A DNA stretch of 64,000 nucleotides from Pleurocapsa sp. PCC 7327 (GCF_000317025.1 NC_019689.1:2271501-2335500), one strand, 5' to 3'. Positions 38,773 to 48,183 are shown, counted from the stretch's first letter. Numbers and translations: made by a program. Notes: a model not told the origin generated them from the sequence alone.

Positions 38773-39942
38773 TTGAGCTATAAACTACCCATAGCTGCTG
38801 CGAGCATTGCGATCGCTCTGGGCACAATAGGACAACTACCAGTCGGGGCGACGACCTTAAATTTTGACGAACTGGTTATCTTTGGAGACAGTACTTCCGA
38901 CGTAAATAATTTCTATAACCTCTCTGGGGGAGCTGAAGGGTCTTTCCTCCAACCCCCATTTTACGCACAAGGACGGTTTTCTAACGGTCCAATCTGGGTC
39001 GAATACCTTGCCCAAGACCTAAATTTCACACCGGAAACTATCGATAATTTTGCCCTCGGCGGTTCCACATCGGGCAGCAGTAACATCGGCTTTCCTGGAA
39101 TACCGGCTGGGTTAGAACAGCAGATCGATCTTTATACAGCGCTATTGCTAGGTCAACCTGCCAATCCCAACGCCTTATACACCTTGTGGGCTGGGAACAA
39201 CGATTATTTCCTGCGCTTAAACGATCTTCCCACTCGTCCCCAACAACAAAGAGCGCTCGTTGAAGCAACCGTGGGGAATCTATCCGATGCCCTAACAACG
39301 CTTGCCAGTCTTGGTGCCGGTAATATTCTAGTCCCCAACTTAGCAGACTTGAGCGATACGCCACTCGGTCGGAGCACTAGCCCTCGGAGCCAAAACACTC
39401 TTAGTCAGATAATTAGAAGACATAATCAAAGACTATCCAGAGAACTGAGAAGGTTAAGCCGACAGTTTTCAGAAACGAACTTTATTGCTTTTGATGTCAA
39501 CGCTTTATTGAACGATGCCACAAACAGACCAGAAAAGTTTGGTTTGACTAATGTAACCGAAAGTTGTACTAATATTAACCTCTATCAACCTCCCTCAATC
39601 CTCGATCCGAGCCAACTGACAATCTGCAATAGTCCACAGACTTACTTGTTCTGGGATAGCGTGCATCCGACGAAGACGGCTCATAAGATCGTTGCCGACT
39701 CTGCCTTAGCAACTCTCGCCTCAGAACTAGACGACGAATTGACAACTGCCTCTGCTATCGAACTAGCTTCAGCTCCACTAGCGGTGTCGGCTGAGGCGGA
39801 TGAGGATATTGTTTCTGGCGCGAGATCTGTAAGTGGCGATCGCGTTTCCGTTCCCGAATCCAATGCGACGATGGGGTTAATCGCTTTCAGCGCTTTGGGG
39901 GGACTCTGTGTCTGGAGGCTTCGGAAAACAACAGTTAGATAA
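38773..39942 (+). CDS. Secreted GDSL/SGNH hydrolase with PEP-CTERM-like tail
   Basis: 389 residues. A signal peptide (about 1-26) is followed by block I DELVIFGDSTSDVNNFY with the catalytic Ser, block II around NFALGGST, block III WAGNNDYF and block V WDSVHPTKTAH with the catalytic Asp-His pair. The end, VPESNATMGLIAFSALGGLC then WRLRK, looks like a PEP-CTERM sorting signal (VPE, one hydrophobic helix, basic end). The start is TTG at 38773: GAGGAGGAAAGG precedes it and the only upstream ATG runs straight into TGA. It should be an exported esterase or lipase. Confidence 0.88.
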   Translation: MSYKLPIAAASIAIALGTIGQLPVGATTLNFDELVIFGDSTSDVNNFYNLSGGAEGSFLQPPFYAQGRFSNGPIWVEYLAQDLNFTPETIDNFALGGSTSGSSNIGFPGIPAGLEQQIDLYTALLLGQPANPNALYTLWAGNNDYFLRLNDLPTRPQQQRALVEATVGNLSDALTTLASLGAGNILVPNLADLSDTPLGRSTSPRSQNTLSQIIRRHNQRLSRELRRLSRQFSETNFIAFDVNALLNDATNRPEKFGLTNVTESCTNINLYQPPSILDPSQLTICNSPQTYLFWDSVHPTKTAHKIVADSALATLASELDDELTTASAIELASAPLAVSAEADEDIVSGARSVSGDRVSVPESNATMGLIAFSALGGLCVWRLRKTTVR

Positions 39943-40093
39943 GGTTAACTCATAGCGGTTCTCTTTTAGATAGGTGGGGACGTAACTGATAAATCGCGCT
40001 CCCCTAAAGGATTCTTCTTATTCTCAAGAAAAATTTTAGAAGGACTTGACACTCTATAGCGATTAGCTGCTACTATAAACAAGGCGATATCGT

Positions 40094-40165
40094 TGGGGTG
40101 TAGCCAAGCGGTAAGGCAGCGGGTTTTGGTCCCGCCATTCCTAGGTTCGAATCCTAGCACCCCAG
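40094..40165 (+). tRNA. tRNA-Gln (UUG)
   Basis: 72 bases. Acceptor TGGGGTG pairs with CACCCCA, the D arm is GCC-AAGCGGTAA-GGC, the anticodon arm is GCGGG-TTTTGGT-CCCGC with anticodon TTG, and the T arm is CTAGG-TTCGAAT-CCTAG. The CCA end is not encoded (GTGT follows). Confidence 0.97.
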
Positions 40166-40337
40166 TGTAAAAATAAATAGACTTGCAAATTGGTATTATT
40201 CATTCTGGGTTGCGATCGCACGATATCGATCTTATCCACGTCCATAATGCCAACCGAATTGCAGGCATCCCAGCAAACGGATTCGTAGTATTCGAGCGAC
40301 AATAACCAAACAATTGTCAATTCGCACTCATCAAGCT

Positions 40338-41129
40338 CTAATTGCCAATTGCTGCTCTCGCTTCCTCAACCCAAGGCAAACGCCCGTATTTTAGATAGAA
40401 ACCTGCTAGCATCAACAAGGCAATCCCAATTGTTCCCAATCCCATATAGTTTGGTGCCCAGAATACGACTTCAATGGTATTGATTTGACCGGGTTGAAGG
40501 TGCCAGATTAGCTGATTTTTTGTCTCGCCGACTTCTGGAGTCAAGAAATTATTTTCCGTAGTGCGTGCGCCCCAAGGGGTATTTAAAGCCAATTCTAAAT
40601 CGATCAAAGACCCAGGACTGACAATGATATTTCCCTGCTTGGAGAGAACGCCTAGAGCGCGTAAATCGACGTTTAGATTTAATTTATTGCGTTCCACAAT
40701 CAGCCAATTATTTTGCTGTACGAACATTTGAGAATTTAGCTGCACTAAGTCGAGCGTTTCGCTTGCGACCGTCCCAGAAGGGACTTGCTCGTCAGCCTTA
40801 AAAAATTGGTTAAACTTTTTCGCGAGTTCCTGTCCGTTCCCAAAGGGAATCGTGACGACAATCTCTTGCGGGGAAATCCGTTCGGTTTTTCCCTGCAATT
40901 GTTCGGCTCGTCGTTCTATGCTATTCAACCACTTAATTGCTTCCGAACCGCCTAGCGTAGTTAGTTGTTGTTCTAATTTGATGTGTTGAACGATTTCTCC
41001 GCGATGCTGATGATCGAAGTTAATGCCTACTTCATAGCGAACGCAACCTGTTAGTAATGTTAAAAGGCACAAGACAAAAGGCAAAAGCAATCTAAATGGA
41101 TTTTTTCTTATCTTCTTTTCTGTCTTCAT
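40338..41129 (-). CDS. DUF3153 membrane lipoprotein-like protein
   Basis: 263 residues from the ATG at 41129; an upstream in-frame ATG at 41150 lies in repeat sequence. A signal peptide ends in the lipobox LTLLTGC, the mature part is mostly beta strands (VRYEVGINFDHQHRGEIVQH), and one helix near the end (LGTIGIALLMLAGFYLKYG) anchors it again. This is the DUF3153 layout known from cyanobacteria; function unknown. The minus-strand gene follows the Zam-like gene after a short repeat spacer. Confidence 0.8.
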   Translation of the reverse strand: MKTEKKIRKNPFRLLLPFVLCLLTLLTGCVRYEVGINFDHQHRGEIVQHIKLEQQLTTLGGSEAIKWLNSIERRAEQLQGKTERISPQEIVVTIPFGNGQELAKKFNQFFKADEQVPSGTVASETLDLVQLNSQMFVQQNNWLIVERNKLNLNVDLRALGVLSKQGNIIVSPGSLIDLELALNTPWGARTTENNFLTPEVGETKNQLIWHLQPGQINTIEVVFWAPNYMGLGTIGIALLMLAGFYLKYGRLPWVEEARAAIGN

Positions 41130-41229
41130 TGGTTGTTTGTCATTAATCATTGGTCATTGGTCATTAGTCTCTTGTTTCCCCTACTTCCCCCACTCCTTCT
41201 CCTCCGCCGTCCGTCCTCATCCCTTCTCT
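41130..41229. repeat. Dispersed TCATTGGTCATTGGTC-type repeat
   Basis: TCATTAATCATTGGTCATTG and the following C-rich stretch CCCCTACTTCCCCCACTCC resemble spacers at 48230-48270, 28744-28880 and the minus strand of 905-940. No coding signal. Confidence 0.6.
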
Positions 41230-43482
41230 CTAGTCTTCTTCTAAATCTTCGTTACTCGCGGCGCTGCCGCCACCAACAGTTACTAAGTCAATTTGCTGGC
41301 GGTAGTAATCGACGCTTTTTACTTCTACTTCGACTTCATCTCCCAGACGATAGGCGATGCGATTTTTGCGTCCCACCAAACAGCTATGGCGAGAACGATA
41401 TTCGTACCAGTCGTCTTTGAGCGAGCTAACGTGAACCAATCCTTCGACTAACAGGTCTTCTATTTCGACGAAGAAGCCATAGGATTGCACTCCGGTGATT
41501 AAGCCCCGGAAAACCTGTCCGGTGCGTTCCTTCATTTTTTCGGCTTTCTTTAAGCCTTGGAGGTCTTTTTCTGCATCCTCGGCGAGTTTTTCTCTATCGT
41601 TGAGGTGAGAGACGATCGCGTGCAATTCTTCTTCTAGCTTTTCTTGGGTTTGAGGAGGCAAAACGTTCCAGTTGATTTTCCCGTGAGAGGTGCTGCTGCC
41701 GAGATTAACGCCTGTTTTTGCTTGTTTCTGACGGCGATCGCGTCCTTCTGTCAATACCGTCTTCAGGACTCTCTGGACTAACAAATCGGCATAGCGCTGT
41801 CCCGGCGAAAGACAATGAGTATAGCAATCCTTGTAGGCTAGTCCGAAATGAGGCGCGGGATGGCTGCTGTATTTGGCTGACTTGAGCGTCGATAGCAACA
41901 AATGATTCAAGATTCTAACACAAGGCGCTTTCGAGAATGCCTGGGTCAAATTTTGATAGTCGCGGGAAGTAATCTCCTCATCAGATTCTAAGCGTTGGTC
42001 TAATCCCAGATTGTTCGCCAATTTCAGGACATCTTCCAATTCATCCCAATCTGGTTCCGGCTGGGCGCAGTAAATTCCGGGTACGCCGAGGGCAAAGAGG
42101 TGATCGGCTACCGCTTTTCCTGCCAATACCGTTAACTCGGTCAACAGAGAACGAACTGGCAGGGAGGAAGACACCAGAATGGCACCGATTCTTCCCTCAT
42201 CTTTATAAGGGCATGACGTTTCTGAAAGAATCTCAAAGCTGCCTCGCTGGATTCTTTGAGCTTTGATTAGAGGGCTGAGATTAAAAAATAGCTGCTTGAG
42301 GCGATCGACGACCTCTGCCATCTCCGGTTCGATCACTTCTGGATTGTTGAGCAAAGACTGCACCTGCTGGTAACTGAGTTGGTGGTCTACGCTAATAACG
42401 GTAGGTAAAGTTTCATATTCAAGCAGTTGACCCGTCTCGTCGAAGGTCATTAGGACTGAGATAGCTAGCCGATTTTCATCTGGAGCAAACGAACACAGAC
42501 GAGTGACGGCTTCTGGAAACAGGGGCAGGACTTTTTGTCCGAGATATATTGCCGTGCCGCGCTTTTTGGCTGCTTTATCCAAGGGAGAATCCGGTTCGAT
42601 ATAGTGAGCAACATCGCTGATGTGAATGCCTAACTGCCACTTTTTCCCTCTCAGTTTTTCGAGGGTGAAAGCATTTTCTATAAAGGGGGGATGGTCTCTT
42701 TCTATGTATTCTTCTATGGTGAAGGTCAGTAACTTTCTTAGGTCTTTCCGTTTTTTGATTTCGGCTGATATGGAGGCTTCTGACAGTTGCTCTGCTGCTT
42801 TGAGGACTTCTGGCATAAAGGTTTGGGGCAGGTCGTGCTTGCAGCAAACGATATCCGTATCTGCGGCAGCTTCTGCATCGCTTCCCAGGATGCGGGTCAC
42901 TTTTCCCAGTGGTCCGTATTGTCCGATAGGATAGCGCACCACCGAGACGTGAACGAGATGATTGACGGCTTCTTCTAGATTGTTGCCATTCTGTTTGAGG
43001 TCTAACTCGAACAAAAGTCGGTCGTCTAGGGGAACGGCACGGTATTTGCTATCATCCCGCTTTACTTGCGCTAGCAGCGAAGGGTTGGCTCTTTCTAAGA
43101 TGAGCTTGACTTCTCCTTCCGGAGAGCGACGGCGACTGCCTTCTTTGATGATTTTAACGAGGACGCGATCGCCATTCCAGGCATTGCTGAGATGGCTTTC
43201 TCTAACGTAAATATCGTCGGCATCTTCATCGTCTTGGATGGCAAAGCAGAAGCCTTTACTGGAACAGCGCAGCTTAGCTTCTACGACATTTTCTTCCTGG
43301 ACTCGACGATATTTTCCTCGTTCTTTAACCAAGATTCCAATTCGTTCTAAGGCATCTAAGACAATTTGCAATTCCTGAATGCTTTCTTCATCTTCACAAC
43401 CGAGTTTTTTTTCTAAAACTTTAGCAGCGACTAATTTATCTTCACTGAAATGGGATAGTAATGTAGCGATTGAAAATTCCAT
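41230..43482 (-). CDS. RNB-family (RNase II/R-like) protein, Zam type, probably non-catalytic
   Basis: 750 residues. Order: winged-helix-like N terminus (EFSIATLLSHFSEDKL, starting the type I recall for Synechocystis Zam), cold-shock-like strands (RCSSKGFCFAIQDDE), an RNB domain (GIHISDVAHYIEPDSPLDKA, RGTAIYLGQKVLPLFPE), and a C-terminal S1 domain (GQVFRGLITGVQSYGFFVEI). The RNB active-site run, normally RDFDDA between the TID and HIADV motifs, here reads IERDHPPFIENA, so the Asp pair is Glu-Asn (or Pro-Pro), and the usual SPIRRY arginine motif is SPGQRY. Fold retained, catalysis doubtful. Zam was linked to acetazolamide resistance. Confidence 0.85.
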   Translation of the reverse strand: MEFSIATLLSHFSEDKLVAAKVLEKKLGCEDEESIQELQIVLDALERIGILVKERGKYRRVQEENVVEAKLRCSSKGFCFAIQDDEDADDIYVRESHLSNAWNGDRVLVKIIKEGSRRRSPEGEVKLILERANPSLLAQVKRDDSKYRAVPLDDRLLFELDLKQNGNNLEEAVNHLVHVSVVRYPIGQYGPLGKVTRILGSDAEAAADTDIVCCKHDLPQTFMPEVLKAAEQLSEASISAEIKKRKDLRKLLTFTIEEYIERDHPPFIENAFTLEKLRGKKWQLGIHISDVAHYIEPDSPLDKAAKKRGTAIYLGQKVLPLFPEAVTRLCSFAPDENRLAISVLMTFDETGQLLEYETLPTVISVDHQLSYQQVQSLLNNPEVIEPEMAEVVDRLKQLFFNLSPLIKAQRIQRGSFEILSETSCPYKDEGRIGAILVSSSLPVRSLLTELTVLAGKAVADHLFALGVPGIYCAQPEPDWDELEDVLKLANNLGLDQRLESDEEITSRDYQNLTQAFSKAPCVRILNHLLLSTLKSAKYSSHPAPHFGLAYKDCYTHCLSPGQRYADLLVQRVLKTVLTEGRDRRQKQAKTGVNLGSSTSHGKINWNVLPPQTQEKLEEELHAIVSHLNDREKLAEDAEKDLQGLKKAEKMKERTGQVFRGLITGVQSYGFFVEIEDLLVEGLVHVSSLKDDWYEYRSRHSCLVGRKNRIAYRLGDEVEVEVKSVDYYRQQIDLVTVGGGSAASNEDLEED

Positions 43483-43781
43483 CTAAAATAATCCTTCCGT
43501 GTTTAATTGTGATTTTCCGAGCAACGGCTTTTACGAGCTACTATTTTTTAGCATCGCTAATGAGAAAACCCAACTTAAAAATGTCAGCCATCAATCGATC
43601 GCAAACCGTTGCGTTAACAACCGATTGTTCCCAGCTAACTTTGCGATCGGGTAAATTTTCTCATCATGCAGTTTTCTAAATCTATCATTGGCAGATCGAG
43701 AGGCGACATACAAGATTCGGCTATAAGAACCGTCGTAATGCAAAAAAAATTTTCTAGCTTTTTACTTGGCTAGGGAGGACT

Positions 43782-43852
43782 CTAGCTGGCGGTTATCGTT
43801 CCGTGCGCTCTAGGTTCGCGCGGCTGCGATAACTTTGTGAAGTTGCAGCTAG
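43782..43852 (+). other. Nested hairpin in non-coding DNA
   Basis: Three concentric stems: CTAGCTG (43782-43788) with CAGCTAG (43846-43852), GTTATCG (43792-43798) with CGATAAC (43827-43833), and CCGTGCG with CGCGCGG inside, allowing one G-U pair. This could be an RNA structure or the remnant of a small mobile element. The strand is a guess. Confidence 0.4.
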
Positions 43853-43902
43853 CTAAAAAATTACTTTGTCCGCAGGGAGTTATAGCCCTATTATAATTTT
43901 GA

Positions 43903-44001
43903 GAGCTATCTCTCAGCAAACTAGAATAGTTTAAGCGTTTTAAGGGCTAGCGCTGAGGTTTTATTATTGTCAAACTGTAGATAACCCCTCAGCATTTTTT
44001 T
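43903..44001 (+). ncRNA. Candidate small RNA or leader attenuator
   Basis: A TATAAT box at 43892-43897 would start a transcript at about 43903. It contains a short GAGAG-CTAT-CTCTC hairpin and ends in GCTGAGG (43952-43958) paired with CCTCAGC (43987-43993) across a 28-base loop, followed by A and seven T (43995-44001). No -35 box at good spacing is seen. It does not match a known cyanobacterial RNA that I can recognise, and could instead be an attenuator in the leader of the gene at 44152. Confidence 0.35.
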
Positions 44002-44082
44002 CCAGAGGACATTTCATTTAGTCTTTAATTTTACCAATAGAGGAGACATTTTGCTTCTCTTTTCTTCAACCTTTAAGCTCAA

Positions 44083-44103
44083 TTAGTACTAAATTAGTAC
44101 TAA
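44083..44103. promoter_or_regulatory. Two tandem palindromes, candidate operator
   Basis: TTAGTACTAA occurs twice (44083-44092 and 44094-44103), 11 bases apart centre to centre, about 50 bases before the ATG at 44152. Each is a perfect 10-base palindrome, and the spacing puts both on one face of the helix. Confidence 0.45.
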
Positions 44104-44151
44104 GATCTCATTGTTTGAGCGAGATAATTTTTTAGTCAGAAAAATCGTATT

Positions 44152-45063
44152 ATGTTGACGCAATTCCGAAAACGCTATCCTCACGCCAGTCTCATTAGCG
44201 AGCTAGTGCAAATCGATCGCGACAAATACATCGTCAGAGCTTTGGTACAAGTGGGAGGCATGACCATCGCTACAGGTTTAGCTGCTGCCGATACAGTCGA
44301 ACAAGCAGAAGATCGGGCAAGAAGTAGAGCTTTAGCCATTCTGGAGATCGACGAGGCAATAGTCGTTCCCTCAGAAGTTACAGTAACAAAAACTCCGAAA
44401 GTTGAAAGCGTCAAAACAAGAGAACCTCAAACAGCCGTTTCTCAACCGCTTGAAAAAATCGATCGCGCCGAAATTTCCCCATCTCAAAGTTCCGCAACCA
44501 ACCGACTCCGAACCATTTCGGACTCGCTTGCAGTCGCCCAAAGGGACATCCGTGCCGCTCAAAGGAATTCGGGAGATAACTTGGAGGAGGACGCACTCCG
44601 CTTGTCCGGGCGAGACTGCACTCCAGCGTCCGTCCAAGCTCAAGATAAAGTTGAATCGCCCGAATCGCTACCTTTACTATCTAACGGAGCCACTTCCCCT
44701 CAAACCACTGGCGCGTTTGCCAAGTCCGAGGGATCCCAGGAGAATGTTAGTTTCCGCGAATCTATGACCTCAGATCTTGAGGAAGCTCGCTTAAGCTTTC
44801 AGGAAACTGCCACAGAAACTGCCGAACTGGGCGAGGTAGTCTCCGGATCTCCTCAACTTCCCCTGGAAACTGCAACTCCATCGCCCACCTTATCTTTTGA
44901 TGAGATGATGCTCCAAACCACCGTTCAAATGAAGCGTTTGGGTTGGACGGACAAACAAGGGCGCGAATACTTGATAGAAGCTTACGGAAAGCGATCGCGC
45001 CACTTGCTCAACGATGAAGAACTGCTCGACTTTCTTCGCTATTTGGAGAGTTTACCCAGTTAG
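44152..45063 (+). CDS. Conserved cyanobacterial protein with Rad52-like N terminus
   Basis: 303 residues in three parts. Residues about 1-70 (FRKRYPHASLISELVQID, VRALVQVGGMTIATGLAAAD, AEDRARSRALAILEID) have the strand-strand-helix pattern of short strand-annealing or double-stranded-RNA-binding-like modules. The middle 150 residues are low-complexity and rich in Ser, Thr, Glu and Pro. The last 45 (QMKRLGWTDKQGREYLIEAY then KRSRHLLNDEELLDFLRYLE) form a compact helical block that I have the impression is conserved in cyanobacteria. A nucleic-acid role is inferred only from the N-terminal pattern. Confidence 0.7.
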   Translation: MLTQFRKRYPHASLISELVQIDRDKYIVRALVQVGGMTIATGLAAADTVEQAEDRARSRALAILEIDEAIVVPSEVTVTKTPKVESVKTREPQTAVSQPLEKIDRAEISPSQSSATNRLRTISDSLAVAQRDIRAAQRNSGDNLEEDALRLSGRDCTPASVQAQDKVESPESLPLLSNGATSPQTTGAFAKSEGSQENVSFRESMTSDLEEARLSFQETATETAELGEVVSGSPQLPLETATPSPTLSFDEMMLQTTVQMKRLGWTDKQGREYLIEAYGKRSRHLLNDEELLDFLRYLESLPS

Positions 45064-45286
45064 TAAGGCTTTTATGCAGAAGGCAATTACCAGTGATTCG
45101 ATGATTCGATGAAAGAATTGGGGATGGTTAGTGGATAGTAGTTAGTAGGAGCAGCTTTATCTAAAAACCCTAGAGATTTACCTACAGTTACTGTCAAAAA
45201 CCCGCCCGTATAGGGGTTAGTAGTTTGTCTTCTTCCTTGTCCCCCAGTCTCCCACTCTCCCAGTCACCTTCTCGCCTAATTCCCAA
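45064..45286. repeat. Repeat-filled spacer
   Basis: Bases 45125-45150 and 45217-45270 are copies of the TTAGTAGTTTGTCTTCTTCC plus C-rich repeat also found at 764-830 (minus sense) and 61556-61620. Between them lies a short unrelated stretch. No gene. Confidence 0.65.
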
Positions 45287-45901
45287 TTACTGACCATTAA
45301 CTGCTGCGGGTGGATGGCTAGCAGAGGGGCGGCGATTAATCACTTGGTCGATTAACCCGTAGGTTTTTGCTTCCTCCGCAGACATGAAGAAATCGCGTTC
45401 GGTATCTTCTGCGATTTTGTCTAGGGGTTGTCCCGTGTGGCTGGCAAGATGCTCATTGAGCAAGTTTTTGAGGTAAAGAATTTCCTTGGCTTGAATTTCA
45501 ATATCAGTCGCTTGTCCCTGGGCACCTCCCAAAGGCTGGTGAATCATGATCCGAGAATTAGGAAGACTCATGCGTTTGCCTTTTGCCCCGGCACTGAGGA
45601 GAAAAGCGCCCATACTAGCTGCTAATCCGATGCAAATAGTGCAAACATCTGGACGAATTTGATTCATGGTATCGAAGATTCCCAGACCTGCCGATACGGA
45701 ACCGCCGGGAGAATTGATATACAGATAAATATCTTTCTCAGGGTCTTCTGCTTCTAAAAATAACAATTGGGCAACGACTAGGTTAGCCGACTCATCTGTA
45801 ACTTGCTGCCCTAAAAAGACAATTCGCTCTCGCAGCAGTCGAGAGTAAATGTCAAATGCGCGTTCGCCACGACCTGAAGTTTCAATTACGGTAGGAATCA
45901 T
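45287..45901 (-). CDS. clpP: ATP-dependent Clp protease proteolytic subunit
   Basis: 204 residues from the ATG at 45901 ([20 protein letters not shown]), the family's usual start; the frame is open for 29 more codons upstream with Ser/Arg-rich sequence unlike ClpP. Catalytic Ser in [14 protein letters not shown], His in [10 protein letters not shown], Asp in ERDFFMS region. It forms the barrel chamber that degrades proteins delivered by ClpC or ClpX. Cyanobacteria have several clpP paralogues and which one this is cannot be settled here. Confidence 0.96.
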   Translation of the reverse strand: MIPTVIETSGRGERAFDIYSRLLRERIVFLGQQVTDESANLVVAQLLFLEAEDPEKDIYLYINSPGGSVSAGLGIFDTMNQIRPDVCTICIGLAASMGAFLLSAGAKGKRMSLPNSRIMIHQPLGGAQGQATDIEIQAKEILYLKNLLNEHLASHTGQPLDKIAEDTERDFFMSAEEAKTYGLIDQVINRRPSASHPPAAVNGQ

Positions 45902-46163
45902 TGAGTTTCTATCTTTTGTCCGACTTCTCTTTGATTGTAACGATTGTTGTGTCGATTCGCGATTCGAGGATCTTCTACTTTTTTCCACTTAGAAAGAAAC
46001 AAAATCTTGCTTCGATCGGTCGAATTTCTTTTAATTTTGGGACTGACATGGCGCGATCGCGCCAATTATTCTAAACAATATCAACCTACTCGCAAAAAGT
46101 TTTTTCTCGCTAATCTCGAATTCGAGTTTTCTCCTATTGTCATGGTTTTCCTCTTGCCAACCC

Positions 46164-46187
46164 ACCCTGCTGCCAAGCAGGGTTTTT
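46164..46187. terminator. Hairpin with T-run between clpP and ftsH
   Basis: ACCCTGCT-GCCA-AGCAGGGT followed by four more T at 46184-46187. The T-run suits plus-strand transcription, yet both flanking genes are on the minus strand; read on the minus strand it follows ftsH but lacks the T-run. Confidence 0.5.
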
Positions 46188-46236
46188 CATTGCTAGGGAT
46201 AGCAAAGCAGGGGAGGTAGGCGAGGATAGAGGGAAT

Positions 46237-48183
46237 TTACGCAGGAGTGACTAGCTGCTCTTGGGTTGGCTTTCTGTATTCGGCGACCAGTTGGCGGAAC
46301 TGGTCTCCCTCAATAGTTTCCTGCTCGATCAACAGATCGACCAACTTATCGACCAAGGCGCGATTTCCCTGGATAATTGCTTGGGCATGTTGGCGACAAT
46401 GGCTGATAATCTCTCGTACCTGCGCGTCGATGCGAGAGGAAATTTCTTCTGAATATTCAGCTCGTTTGTTGACGAGATCGTTGCCCAAAAAGACCGCTTC
46501 GTTCTCGCCCTCAAGGGCTACTAGCCCCAACTCAGACATGCCAAAGCGAGTGACCATTCGCCGCGCCAGATAAGTAATTTTCTCTAAATCGTTACCTGCT
46601 CCCGTAGTGACTTCGGACTCGCCAAAGATAATTTCTTCAGCAACTCTTCCGCCCAAGAGTCCGGTAATGCGAGCCAATAGTTGCGCTCGCGAAATCAAGC
46701 CCTGTTCTTCATCGGGTGTAAACCAGGTTAACCCTTTGGCTTGTCCCCTGGGAATTAGGGTCACTTTTTCCACCGGATCGTGACCCGGACACAGCGTTCC
46801 GACGATCGCGTGACCGATTTCGTGATAGGCAATCAGGCGCTTAGCTTTGCTATCGACCAAGGGAGTTCCTTCCATCCCGGCGACGACGCGATCGATCGCG
46901 TCGTTAACTTCTTGCATGGTCATCGCCTCTTTGCGCCGCCGCGCTGTAAAAATAGCGGCTTCGTTAAGGACGTTAGCCAAATCGGCTCCCGTGAAACCGG
47001 GCGTGCGACGAGCGATGGCTTCTAGCGAGACATCCGAGTCAATTTTTTTGTTGCGGGAGTGAACCTCTAGAATTTCCAACCGCCCTTTCAAATCGGGATA
47101 ATCGACGGTCGTTTGTCGATCGAAACGTCCCGGACGCAATAGCGCCGAATCGAGAACGTCGGGACGGTTGGTGGCAGCAATCACGATGATGCCCGTATTG
47201 CCTTCAAACCCGTCCATCTCGGTGAGTAGCTGGTTGAGGGTTTGTTCTCGTTCGTCATTGCCACCGCCAATCCCAGCGCCGCGCTGGCGACCGACGGCAT
47301 CAATTTCGTCGATAAAGATCAAGCAGGGAGCGTTTTCCTTAGCTTTTTTAAACAAATCGCGCACTCGCGAAGCACCAACTCCCACGAACATCTCGACAAA
47401 TTCCGAACCGGAGATACTGAAGAAGGGAACGCCTGCTTCTCCCGCGATCGCTTTTGCCAACAGGGTTTTCCCTGTGCCGGGAGGTCCGATTAGCAATACT
47501 CCTTTGGGAATTTTGGCTCCAACCGCCGTAAATTTTTCCGGCTGTTTGAGGAAGGTAACAACTTCCTGTAATTCTTCCTTGGCTTCTTCTATTCCAGCAA
47601 CATCCTGGAAATTAATGCCCGTTTTCGCTTCCATCTGAAAGCGAGCGCGAGACTTGCCAAAGTTCATTGCTTGCCCGGAGGCGCTAGCAGAACGGCGCAG
47701 GATCGCAATGACGATTCCCAACAGTAAAAACAGGATTAATAGGTTAGCGACTAACCCGATAGCCGCCGAGCGGTCTGCCGTAGGGCGATTCTCTACTTCA
47801 ACATTTTTTGCTGTCGTCAGCAGCGCATCCAATTCTGGGTTCCGCTCGAATAATTGGACTTCTTGGGAAGATTCGTTTTCGCCCTGACCTACCAAGGTAA
47901 CTCTTGCTATCTGATTGGCTGGATCGAGTTCGACTTTACTAACTTGACCTTTTTCCAGCTTCTCTAGCAGTTGGCTGTAACTAAGCGCATTTTTTTCTCC
48001 TGTGGCAAGGGCTGGCAATCCCATTAAAATCGTCTGGCAAATTATCAAACCCGTCACAAGCGGTTTGAGGTATCGGGGAGAGGATCGTTTTTTGGGGAGT
48101 TTGCGATCGCTGGGGGGATTTTTTGTTCTCACTCGTTCGTTATTTTGCTCCTGCCGCGTTTCCTGCCAAGAATTTTCCTTCAT
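46237..48183 (-). CDS. ftsH: ATP-dependent zinc metalloprotease FtsH
   Basis: 648 residues from the ATG at 48183. Two membrane helices (about 37-60 and 123-145) flank a lumenal/periplasmic domain. AAA core: [33 protein letters not shown] and second-region of homology [20 protein letters not shown]. Protease: Zn motif [10 protein letters not shown]. FtsH hexamers remove damaged membrane proteins, including photodamaged D1 in cyanobacteria; which of the usual four paralogues this is remains open. A long N-terminal basic extension precedes the first helix. Confidence 0.97.
   Translation of the reverse strand: MKENSWQETRQEQNNERVRTKNPPSDRKLPKKRSSPRYLKPLVTGLIICQTILMGLPALATGEKNALSYSQLLEKLEKGQVSKVELDPANQIARVTLVGQGENESSQEVQLFERNPELDALLTTAKNVEVENRPTADRSAAIGLVANLLILFLLLGIVIAILRRSASASGQAMNFGKSRARFQMEAKTGINFQDVAGIEEAKEELQEVVTFLKQPEKFTAVGAKIPKGVLLIGPPGTGKTLLAKAIAGEAGVPFFSISGSEFVEMFVGVGASRVRDLFKKAKENAPCLIFIDEIDAVGRQRGAGIGGGNDEREQTLNQLLTEMDGFEGNTGIIVIAATNRPDVLDSALLRPGRFDRQTTVDYPDLKGRLEILEVHSRNKKIDSDVSLEAIARRTPGFTGADLANVLNEAAIFTARRRKEAMTMQEVNDAIDRVVAGMEGTPLVDSKAKRLIAYHEIGHAIVGTLCPGHDPVEKVTLIPRGQAKGLTWFTPDEEQGLISRAQLLARITGLLGGRVAEEIIFGESEVTTGAGNDLEKITYLARRMVTRFGMSELGLVALEGENEAVFLGNDLVNKRAEYSEEISSRIDAQVREIISHCRQHAQAIIQGNRALVDKLVDLLIEQETIEGDQFRQLVAEYRKPTQEQLVTPA

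Larger units (their letters stand above)
43483..44151. other. 670-base spacer with possible structured RNA
   Basis: No protein gene is supported; a 69-codon frame at 43470-43679 begins inside the neighbouring gene on the other strand and resembles nothing. The right two thirds hold a nested hairpin at 43782-43852, a TATAAT box at 43892-43897, a terminator-like hairpin at 43952-44001 and two palindromes at 44083-44103, listed separately. Confidence 0.6.

Noticed and set aside
39966-40160. 64-codon minus-strand frame opposite the tRNA
   Set aside because: It overlaps tRNA-Gln in antisense and gives the typical artefact peptide of a tRNA complement; no ribosome site.
43470-43679. 69-codon frame in the Zam upstream spacer
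   Set aside because: Begins inside the Zam gene on the opposite strand and lacks a ribosome site and any similarity.
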